From assembly GCF_036588685.1 (NCBI RefSeq), contig NC_086376.1, positions 17,664,411 through 17,728,410 of the forward strand: 64,000 bases of DNA, given 5' to 3'. The DNA comes from Mytilus trossulus (taxonomy: Eukaryota; Mollusca; Bivalvia; Mytilida; Mytilidae). Below, in pieces: positions 23,391-34,400 of the stretch. The notes beneath the pieces are model-generated. The model had not been told where the DNA came from, made no database searches, and worked only from the letters and a program-made list of their open reading frames with translations. A program made the position numbers and the translations under genes. Numbering within the stretch: position 1 is the stretch's first letter; each line of letters starts with the position of its first letter.

Positions 23391-25988
23391 AATATAGATT
23401 CTAACATTGATACCAGTGGATTATCGGATTTATCCAATCAAGATAGTTAAAATTGAGAATTTAACTACCTAGATTGGATAAATCCGATAATCCACGAGTA
23501 ACTATGTAAGAATCTGTTTCTCTAATGATTAAAAAGACATTTCCTTTTTAGCTCACCTGGCCCGAAGGGCCAAGTGAGCTATTCCCATCACTTTGCGTCC
23601 GGCGTCCGTCGTCGTCGTCGTCGTCCGTCGTCCGTCGTCGTCCGTCGTCGTTAACTTTTACAAAAATCTTCTCCTCTGAAACTACTGGGCCAAATCAAAC
23701 CAAACTTGGCCACAATCATCATTGGGGTATCTAGTTTAAAAAATGTGTGGCGTGACCCGGTCAACCAACCAAGATGGCCGCCACGGCTAAAAATAGAACA
23801 TAGGGGTAAAATGCAGTTTTTGGCTTATAACTCAGAAACCAAAGCATTTAGAGCAAATCTGACATGGGTAAAAATGTTTATCAGGTCAAGATCTATCTGC
23901 CCTGAAATTTTCAGATGAATCAGTCAATCGGTTGTTGGGTTGCTGCCCCTGAATTGGTAATTTTGAGGAAATTTTGCTGTTTTTGGTTATTATCTTGAAT
24001 ATTATTATAGATAGAGATAAACTGTAAACAGCAATAATGTTCAGCAAAGTAAGATCTACAAATAAGTCAACATGACCAAAATGGTCAGTTGACCCGTTTA
24101 GGAGTTATTGCCCTTTATAGTCAATTTTTAACCATTTTTCGTAAATTAAAGTAATCTTTTACAAAAATCTTCTCCTCTGAAACTACTGGGCCAAATTAAT
24201 TCAAACTTGGCCACAATCATCTTTGGGGTATCTAGTTTAAAAAATGTGTGGCGTGACCTGGTCAACCAACCAAGATGGCCGCCACCGCTAAAAATAGAAC
24301 ATAGGGGTAAAATGCAGTTTTTGGCTTATAACTCAAAAACCAAAGCATTTTGAGGAAATCTGACATGGGATAAAAATGTTTATCAGGTCAAGATCTATCT
24401 GCCCTGAAATTTTCAGATGAATCGGTCAATCGGTTGTTGGGTTGCTGCCCCTGAATTGGTAATTTTGAGGAAATTTTGCTGTTTTTGGTTATTATCTTGA
24501 ATATTATTATAGATAGAGATAAATTGTAAACAGCAATAATGTTCAGCAAAGTAAGATCTACAAATAAGTCAACATGACCAAAATGGTCAGTTGACCCCTT
24601 TAGGAGTTATTGCCCTTTATAGTCAATCTTTAACCATTTTTCATAAATCTAAGTAATCTTTTACAAAATCTCCACTGAAACTACTAGGCCACAATCATCT
24701 TTGGGGTATCTAGTTTGAAAAATGTGTCCGATGACCTGGCCATTCAACCAAGATGGCCGCCACGGCTAAAAATAGAACATAGGGGTAAAATGCAGTTTTT
24801 GGCTTATAACTATGAAACCAAAGCATCTAGAGCAAATCTGACAAGAAGTTAAATTGTTAATCAAGTCAATATCTATCTGCCCTGAATTTTTCAGATGAAT
24901 TGGACAACTGGTTGTTGGGTTGCTGCCCTCCAATTGGTAATTTTTAAAGAAGTTTTGCCGTTTTTGGTTATCTTGAATACTATTATAGATAGCGATAAAC
25001 TGTAAACAGCAATAATGTTCAGCAAAGTAAGATCTACAAATAAGTCAACATGACCTAAATGGTCAATTGACCCCTTAAGGAGTTATTGCCCTTTATAGTC
25101 AATTTTTAACAATTTTCATTAATTTGGTAAATTTATGTAAATTTTTACCAAATATAGTCTTCTGTTACTAATGGGCAAAGTTCATTATAGATATAATTGT
25201 AAGAAGCAAAATCGTTCAGTAAAGTAAGAACTTCAAACACATCACCATCACCAAAATACAATTTTGTCATGAATCCATTTGTGTCCTTTGTTTAATATGC
25301 ACATAGACCAAGGTGAGCGACACAGGCTCTTTAGAGCCTCTAGTTTTGTTAACCGAAAATCCCCTTCGAGTGTCTTTCACATTGCACGAAGTTGTCAATT
25401 TCATTTACACCTGTTACAAAATTTTGATTCATCCAGTTAGCTAAAAAGGTCATGACCCTAAAAATCATCCAATGATCTTTTGAGATCACCAGCAACCACA
25501 GTTGATTAAATTTTTTTATACAATGGGTTCGGAAAGGGATAAATTTCCGTAGAATTAGAGAAATATAGATTCTTACATTGGTACCAGTGGATTATCGGAT
25601 TTATCCAATCAAATCGAGATAGTTAAATTATCAATTTTAAAGTCCGAGCCGCCTTGGCGAGGACTTTAAAATTTATAATTTAACTATCGAGATTGGATAA
25701 ATCCGATAATTCACGAGTAACTATGTAAGAATCTGTTTCTCTAATGATTAAAAAGTACATTTTCTTTTTTTGTTAACCGAAAATCCCCTTCGAGTGCCTT
25801 TCACATTGCACGAAGTTGTCAATTTCATTAACACCTGTTATAGCATATTTTGATTCATCCAGTTAGCTAAAAAGGTCATGACCCTTAATATCATCCAATG
25901 ATGTTCTGAGATCGCCGGCAACCACACGTTGATTAAATTTTTTTATACAATGGGTTCGGAAAGGGGTAAATTTCCATAGAGTTAGAGA
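23391..25988. repeat. Tandem duplication of about 430 bp, first unit split
   Basis: The segment from AATATAGATT to TTCGGAAAGGGGTAAATTTC occurs intact at 25562-25988. It also occurs at 23391-23549 plus 25343-25561, where the Helentron-like element (23550-25343) has been inserted. Each unit starts with a foldback: GTGGATTATCGGATTTATCC is inverted about 60-120 bp later as GGATAAATCCGATAATCCAC (CACGAGTAAC follows). Unit 2 has a longer palindrome, including TTTTAAAGTCC and its inverse around a GC-rich centre near 25650. Confidence 0.7.
23550..25343 (+). mobile_element. Helentron-like non-autonomous element, copy 1
   Basis: The left end is a hairpin (AGCTCACCTGGCCCGAAGGG and its partner CCAAGTGAGCT, 23550-23580). 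The right end is a hairpin AGGCTCTTTAGAGCCT (25324-25339) followed by CTAG and T's. Subterminal inverted repeats are GCTCACCTGG on the left and CCAAGGTGAGC on the right. After the left hairpin comes a GTC/GTCC tract, then three tandem units of about 500 bp beginning TTTTACAAAAATCTTCTCC (23656, 24157, 24657). The duplicated flank at 25740-25780 gives the empty site, an uninterrupted T-run. Terminal hairpins, subterminal inverted repeats, internal tandem units and insertion in T's fit Helentron-associated elements. The family call is inference. Confidence 0.6.
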
Positions 25989-26280
25989 AACTAAATTATA
26001 TAATGAACCAACCCCTGCCAATTAAACACTCATTCTTGTATATCTTCCAATAAAATATTGTAATTTAAATGTTCAACCCCCTAAATTCATGTTGTCCCCT
26101 GTGTTTTTTTTAAAACTAAATCATTCAAATAATATCCAAATTAATTCAACAGGCGTCCGATTCTCACATATATGATATATTATATAATAAACTTGCCCTC
26201 CTTTTATATTATAACAAGAGCATGTAATAAAATTTTGCAAAATTTAAGAGTGAAAAAAATTGTCCCCAGGGGTGATTTCC
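25989..26280. other. No supported feature
   Basis: AT-rich spacer between repeats with short accidental open frames on both strands. Confidence 0.3.
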
Positions 26281-27319
26281 CTCCTGTTACCACTAGGTTT
26301 TTCATACCTGTGGAAACATTTACTAGACCAAGAGTTATTTTCCAATTATGTATTTTGAAGAGCAAAATGTCCTGAATGCAGTAGTACAAAAAAATTGATG
26401 GAAAGACGGCCAGGTTTGAAAATTCAAGTCCATCCAAGATATGAAATTATAAAAAAATACTTATTGGTGTTAGGATAGCTGTTACAGCCTTTTCTTGCAC
26501 TTTCTGAGAATAATTCTAAGTGTGCACCACAACATTAAGTGTGTTTTTATATCATCTTTTTAAAAGTTATATGTCACAGGAAATACACTTACATTTAATG
26601 TGATAAAAAGGACAAAAACTATCGTGTAATTCCTTTCTGTTACGTTCTGTCATGTTACCTGATAAAAAGTAACAGCATAACCATCATCAGTAACAGGAAA
26701 GATGTTCAAGACAATTTCACTAAAGAATCGAAAAGTTAATCTACTATATATGCCAACCATTTCATTTAATAGAAGTTATCACCACCTTATCAAATGAATT
26801 TCAAAATAATATACAGTAAATTGGATAGAAAAATAGGGTTTTTCCCTTTGATAACAGCAGAGAAAATTGTTCAATTATAGTATAGTAGATAGTAACAGCA
26901 AGGAATTTATTTTAGAATTTTTCATTACCTAGGCAAAATTTTTCATTACCTAGGCAGAAATTTTCATCTTGCAAATACAGTTTCAAAAGATAAATGACAT
27001 TGTTTGCTGTTATCTTCCAATTGTGACCAATCAAAAATGATGTATTTTTCTTAAACTTAAAAATAAAGCAGAAAAATCCTTTCTGTTACCAATTCTGTCC
27101 TGTTACCGTTGTCCTGTTACTCGAGATTCTTTCATGTTACCGACATATCTGACTATATTTATGTATATTTTAAAACCTTTTGTATTGCAAATGCTTAAAT
27201 CAATAATTGGCATATGATAAACTAATTGCAGGATATACTAGTAAACCACAAATAGTGTCTTGAACTTATTCCTTATTCCCATTAGAAACTTTTTAAAATT
27301 GATTCACTTTGGTAACAGG
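26281..27319. repeat. Cluster of TGTTAC/GTAACA motifs
   Basis: At least twelve copies of TGTTAC or its reverse complement GTAACA occur in about 1 kb, near 26284, 26480, 26637, 26653, 26669, 26689, 26891, 27083, 27099, 27113, 27133 and 27311. Several extend to CCTTTCTGTTACC or its inverse GGTAACAGGAAAG. Spacing is irregular, so this is not a simple tandem array. It could be a decayed foldback element or a homotypic binding-site cluster upstream of set B. Confidence 0.45.
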
Positions 27320-27723
27320 AAAGAACTGATTTTTTTTGGTACCATTTTTAAAATTGCTATTGTTTCCTTATTAAACAGTTGTTTGAATTACATACAACAG
27401 TTCCTAGATCCCCAATGTGTGTTCTTCGATTCGTGCTATTAAAATACCGGGTCAAAAAAAAAAATGTTTTTTCTTATTGCCAAAAAATAGACTTTTTCAG
27501 ATATTGTCTCGTATATATTTTGCTGCCAAAAAATCCTGTTCATTTATAAACTTATTTCACCTCTTTCTAATATTGACTCAATGCAGAGACATATATTTAC
27601 TGTATTATATATGTCTCTGCTCACTGTAACTGTCGAAGGAACAATGCAGTCAAAATTTGCACTTTATTATTATAACGTTAGACTATATAAAATCTGAAAG
27701 ATAAAAATTGATGTTTTTTACAG

Positions 27724-27953
27724 ATTAATGAAAGTTTGACATACGAAAACTTCACAATATAGTTTTAAGAAATATCCTAATTTGATATTGATTATGAATT
27801 TATATGTATACGGTGAAACGACGGATTGAGACTCTTGATAAAAACGTCTTTAAAAGTTATCTGTATCGAATCTACGGATATGCCGAATTAGTTCGTTCCG
27901 ATACGATTCCGCTGCTTACAACGAATTCGGGATATCCGGTAATTATATTAAAA
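27724..27953 (+). promoter_or_regulatory. CpG-rich 5' region of set B
   Basis: About 14 CpG dinucleotides lie in 135 bp (27810-27945, for example GTGAAACGACGG, TTCGTTCCGATACGATTCCG), far above neighbouring DNA, and the enrichment continues into the first coding exon. Such local CpG retention usually marks an unmethylated promoter or first exon in invertebrates. No in-phase splice acceptor links this exon to set A. GATGTTTTTTACAG ending at 27723 could serve an untranslated exon. Confidence 0.45.
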
Positions 27954-28484
27954 ATGCTTTCAAGGAAAAGAAAAGAAAATGATAGACTGCGGGTTAAAAT
28001 GGAATCAAATCCATCTGACCTAGACGGAGATAGTTGCAACAATGATGATGAACATTCAATTATTTCCTCAAAATATGCAGAAGACCTAAATACGATAGAA
28101 ACCGGCGAGACTTCTACGAGCAAATCAAAACTTACACTCGACGAAAAAAATCGTTTAATCGATGACTTAGCCTCTAACAAAAATATAAATGACATTCTAT
28201 GTAAATATAAACTTTCAAGAAGTTCACTTAATTCAATTCTAAACAAACGGAATGATACGAAAGGAAGTTCGAGTAAAACAGTAAACAAAAATGTGAGCCC
28301 ACTCTTCAAAATTTTGGAAAAAAGAATTTTAGATTGGGTCAGAAATGCCAATAAAAGAAAGACATCGTTCAATGCAAAAGTTCTTCAAAAGAAAGCAAGA
28401 GAAATTGCTGAAGATCTTGGTATTGCTGCCTTTAAAAGATCAACAACTTGGGTGGAGAGGATGAAAGCAAGAAATAAAGAAGTG
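27954..28484 (+). CDS. Set B coding exon 1, CENP-B/Tc5 module 1
   Basis: 177 codons ending at the donor GTG|GTAAGT (28485). A basic start and acidic stretch precede a CENP-B-N-like HTH (LTLDEKNRLIDDLASN, DILCKYKLSRSSLNSIL; about residues 60-100). A Tc5/CENP-B HTH follows (LEKRILDWVRNANKRKT, LQKKAREIAEDLG, TTWVERMKARNKE; about 115-176). An in-frame upstream ATG at 27804 would add 50 residues of non-domain sequence. Confidence 0.75.
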
Positions 28485-31400
28485 GTAAGTACATTTTTGT
28501 GGGAAGGTCTATTAACAGGACAGATAAAACCAGGACAGTAATTTTCAATACGTTTTTATCTGTAACTTTTGTTTTACTCAACATATTGTTGAAATTTAAA
28601 TTGTATAATAAAGAACAGGGTATTTACTTACATTATTTGTCAAAAATATAAAAATAAATAATAAGTAAGTTAAAATAAATCTGCCAGGAGTGAGGACAGT
28701 TTAATTTTATGAAAAAAATGGCTGAAATTGCAGAGAAAAGTTTACTTATAATTGAAATATTTTCTACCAAACAGCTGTCTGGCAGAATATTTTTGTACGA
28801 TTATAAAGTTGATGTAATATTCATTCTTAAAATCTATAATTAAGTATTTTTTTCATCTTTTAAAGGTAAAAAAATCTGCCAGGACAGTAGCCTTTCACGT
28901 TGGAAATTTTGTTGAAATTATGTCAAAATCAAAATACAAAGTTAAATATCTGATAATCTTCTTCAAAATAAATGTCTGGTAAATAAATTTTAGTTCATTG
29001 GAAAGTTTTGAATATAAGCTTTATGAAAATATAAAATTATATGAACTTTTATGTCATTGATACCAAAAAAATCTGCCAGGACAGTAGCCTATTCCGTTAA
29101 ATTGTAAGAAAAAAATGGCTGAAATTGTCGAGAAAAGTTTACATATAATTGTTATATTTTCTTCAGAACAATTGTCTGGCATAATATTTTTTAACGATTA
29201 TAAAGATTATGGAATAATCTTTCTGAAAACCTATGATTTGATATTTTCTTCATCTTTTAAAGGTTAAAAATCTTCCAGGCCAGTAGCCTTTTACGTTAGA
29301 AATTTTGTTGAAATTAGTTCAAATTCAAAGTAAAAGGTCCAATATGTTCTTCAAAATAAATGTCTGGTAGACAAATTCAACTTTCGATTTTTGATTTGAA
29401 ACAAATTTGTGCGAATAAATTACTGTCCTGGCAATTTCTGTATCCACTTTTTTTTTATTTTTTTATTTTACGATTTGGTGTAGCTTTTACTTTATTGTAG
29501 TATCAAAATTGTAATTCAGACAATCGCAATAAAGAAACTATTCCAATATTACATTTGAAAATTGCGTTGTTAATTTCCGCAATTTATACAGAAATTTAAC
29601 GGAGTAGGCTACTGTCCTGGTATATTTTATTAGCGTTAAGGAAATAAATGTCTTTATTATTTTATATTTTCATAAAGCTCATATTTCAAACTTTTTAATG
29701 AACTAAAATTTGTTTACCAGACATTTATTTTGAAGAAGATATTTAACTTTATACTTTGATTTTGAAATAATTTCAACAAAATTTCTTACGTGAAAGGCTT
29801 CTGTCCTGGCAGATTTTTTTACCTTTAAAAGAGGCAAAACATATTAAATCATAGACATTTAGAAAGATTATTCCATAATCTGTATAATCGTACAAAAATA
29901 TAATGCCAGACAGTTGTTCTGAAGAAAATCTAACAATCATATGTATACTTTTCTCGACAATTTCAGCCATTTTATTCTTACAATTTAACAGCGTAAGCTA
30001 CTGTCATGGCAGATTTTTTTGGTGTTAATGTCATAAAGGTTTATATAATTTTATATTTTCATAAAGCTTATATTCTAAACTTTCCAATGAACTAATATTT
30101 GTTTACCAGACATTTTTTTTAAAGAAGATATTCAACTTTGTATTTTGATTTTGAAATAATTTCAACAAAATTTCCAACGTGAAAGGCTACTGTCCTGGCA
30201 GATTTTTTTACCTTTAAAAGATGAAAAAATACTAAATTATAAATTTTTAGAATGAATATTACATACATTTTATAATCGTACAAAAATATTCTGCCAGACA
30301 GCTGTTTTGTAGAAAATATTTCAATTATAAGTAAACTTTTCTCTGCAATTTCAGCCATTTTTTTCATAAAATTAAACTGTCTCGGCAGATTTTTTTTAAC
30401 TTACTTATTATTTATTTTTATATTTTTGACAAATAATGTAAGCAAAACCCCTGTCCTTTATTATACAATTTAAATTTAAACAATATGTTGAGTAAAACAA
30501 AATATTCAGATAAAAACGTATCGAAAATAACTGTCCTGGTTTTATCTGTCCTGTTAATAGACCTTCCCCATTTTTGTGTACAATTTGGGTACCCTCACGT
30601 TAGTTTATAAATGATACGATATGGAAATACACATGCGTAAAAATGTATTTGCTATTAACTTAATATAACTAATTCTGATAATATCAATAAAATATCAATA
30701 AAATGTCATTTAAACTATTTAAGTAATACAATGACATGTAACTGATGCCAGTGTAATATGTATATGTAAAAATTAAAATAGCCTTGCCAGACGTCATAAT
30801 TATTTGGACTAATTATGACGTCTGGCAAGGCTATTTTTTTTTTTTTTCTGGGACGCCTTCCTTCGAAGGCGTCCCAGAAAAAAAATTAAAATAGCCTTGC
30901 CAGACGTCATATTTATTTGGACTAGATTATTAGGTATTGTTACAAAAAAAATGTATGTGCACATGTATATTACATTTTGAACATTTTAGAAAATGAAACC
31001 CAACATGCCCAATGTGTCATGTCTGTTCACTCATAAACATGTACATCATGTACATGTACATCATATACCTTTTTGTTGCTTTTGTTCTTATTACCGTATT
31101 ATGTTTTGTTTGTTGTGTTGTAAATACACCAATCTGAAGTTGTTGTTTGTGACTTTTATAATTTTACCATTCGCTTATATCATGTATATTTAGATTGATT
31201 CAACCAAAACTGAGAAATAAACAATTTACTTCTGTTTCCTAAAATGTGCAAAACTTCTACCTAAATATGATTATTGGAGAAATGATAGAAATGTTTTCTC
31301 TCTTTTAATTATTACTATCCATATTTACCTGTATCATTTTAAAGATTATTTTAACATCTATTTTGATTATTATTTAAGGTGTACGACAAGTTTAAAGAGA

Positions 31401-34400
31401 TTAGAAAAGTTTTCACATTGACTTTAGAAAGGAAGGCTGAACTGATTGCTGCTGTAGACCAAAGCAGTAGATCCAAGCGTAAATTAGCGGAGGAATATGG
31501 TATAGCCCCCAGTACATTGAGTGGTATCATGGTAAATAGAATCAAAATCATGGAAGCTTTCCACAATCAGGCATTTAGACCAGAAAGGAAGAAGTTTAGA
31601 ATGTCGTCATTTGAAGACATAGAAAAAGAGCTATTACTTTGTGTACTTAAGTGGCAGTCTGCTAATGAACCTTTCAATGGACCTAAGTTGGTGGAGAAGG
31701 CCAAGGAGATAGCTAAGGACCTAGAGGTCACAGATTTTGTTGGTTCTAATGGTTGGATTGACAGATTTAAAAATAGACATAACATTAAATTTATACCTGG
31801 ATGTGAAGTGGTAAGTTTAAATGTTGTATTAACAGTGACAATGATTCTGGAATGTGTAAAGTATTATTAGGTGGGATACTGAAATTTTCTCTTATTAACT
31901 GTAACAATGATGGTTAATTCTCAAATGTTTAAAGGAATAGGTCCATTTCAGGTTCATCTAATGAAAGATTTTGGACACTTTTTAAACACTTAAGTGTCTA
32001 TTTCAATTGATTCAATTAGTTTGTGTGAAAGATTTTAACTGATTTAGTCATTTGAAATAAGACAAAATATGCATTTAATAATTTCTGTAGTATTGTATAT
32101 CAAATTAAAATTTTGTCTCTATTTAATTGTTTACTTGTTCCATTTTCAGAATAAAGGGTATAAAGAGGACAGGAAAATAACAACTTTAACACTTGAAAGG
32201 AAAGTTCAGCTATTAGAAGAGGTGGAAAAGGGTGAAAGGTCAAAAAGACAAATTGCTGAAGAATTTGGAATAGCACCTAGTACTTTAAGTGGCATCATTG
32301 TCAATCGTGTTAGGATAATGGAAGCACATAATAGTAATTGTTTTGGTCCAAGACGCAAGAAATTCCGTAGATCAAGATTCCAAAATGTGGAAGAAGACCT
32401 CCTGAAATGGGTAGAAGAAACTAAAAAACGCAACTCAGCAATAAAAAGCACCCAGCTTCTGGATAAAGCAAAGGAAATTGCAAAAGAGAAAGGAATAGAA
32501 AATTTTGCAGGCTCTCATTCCTGGGTTGACAGATTCAAATCTAGAAATTTAAAAACATTTAATTCTTCAGTAAATGATGATGTAAGACCTGATTAATCAT
32601 GTTTATGTATCAATTATTTCTGATGCATTAGAATTGACCAATATTCCAACAGAACCATTTACTTTTGGAAAAAGTAAACTTGTATCATATAGTCCAGCAA
32701 TTTTTTTTTAACTAAAATACCTTTTCAAATTTCATATTTCAAAGTAATAAAGAAAAAAAATTTGTAACGGAAATATAGATCTTAAATTTTGTCTTTCAGG
32801 GCTCTGAGGTCATACATTGCTTACACTGACCAGACCCACTGTCTTTTATAACCCCTTGATAAAAAGATCCACTGTCATACAGCGTAATATAAATGTCATT
32901 TAAATGCAATTATGTTGTGTAAATTTATTGAGTCCTGTCTTTTTATTTCAGAATTTGACCTGGAAGAAATATCATTTGAGTTTACATATATATGCACTGA
33001 TATTTTGATCACCTGGAAAACTAGAAAAACATTCTGTAATTAAGACAAGCTACCATGATTCAACAACTTTCTTTGATACTGCTGTAAAATGCAAAATGAA
33101 ATTAAACACACATTTGGTTTGTGGTGTAAGGTAACACAGGTTCATGAACTGATATGTATATGTTATATATTAACAGAGTACTGAACAAGATTCCTCGAAT
33201 CCATCAGAGAATCAGTCCGACCAGGAATCAGAAGAGCCAGGTTCACCTGATGGTACACCTGATGGTACATGTGATGGTACTCCTGATGCAGGAGATTCTT
33301 CTGATGTATCACAGATGACAAAAGAGGCATATGATGCCATTGAACAAAGACCAGAATTCCAGGTAGATAGGATAAATAGTGGATCTTTTAATGTATCACT
33401 AGTAGACAACTTTAGGGCTGTGCAGCATATTTGCAACATTTATATGCCCCAAACTTCTAAGAGTTTAATAATTCACTAAAAAATTTTACTACCCGAAACC
33501 TTGAGTTTAGAGTTCCCATAGATTTCAATTAGATCAAAATGCATATACTTATTTTATACTGGTAACATTCCTAAGTTATGTCTCTACGATATGAAACATA
33601 GAGATCATATCTGGGAACCAGTGCGTAAACAGAATTAATTATCTATGAATATTATGTATCTCCCAAAAAGAGGCGTGGTTTGAGAAACAGCTGTATTTAC
33701 AAAGTGCAACCTATTATCCTAAGTAAATTGAGTTCCCAAAGTCCTGTTAATAGTCATATAAATTAATCCATGCAATAATTATTCACATTATTTAATGGGG
33801 AGATCATTTCCATCAATTTCAGAATATTTTCAAAAAGCACAAATGTCGAGACCAGTACAGGAAGTATACTCAGGAACAGCTTATGGAAGCTTGTAAATAC
33901 TCCATGGAAACCAAGGCTTCCTATAGGGAAGTGTCGGAGAAGTTTGGTATCCCACAATCAACGCTGAGAGACAAGCTACATGCAGTAGAGAAACTAAATG
34001 CTGATGTAGGTCAACCTCCAAGTAAAAAAGCAAGAAGTGAAAGTACCGAAACAAAAACATCCACCGAGTCCACCACTATGGTTCTTTCTCCAGAGATACC
34101 AGACAACAAGTCAGATTCCGACAAACTTAATGATGTAAGTAAAATCATGTGATAGACACGAATAAAACTTGTGTGGTAAAAAAACCAATGAGTCACCATT
34201 CCAATGATGCTAATTAACCTCAAATTAAAATGATTGTTTATTGGTTTTTCTTTCAAGATTACAATATGGACAAATGGATATGTATTTTAGATTGTAGACT
34301 TGGAATTAATTAGAGCTTGACTAAGGGTGTACACACTTGTTAACCACTATTTGCATAACATCCGATGATTTCCAAATGTTTGGCTTCATCTCCACCTTCA

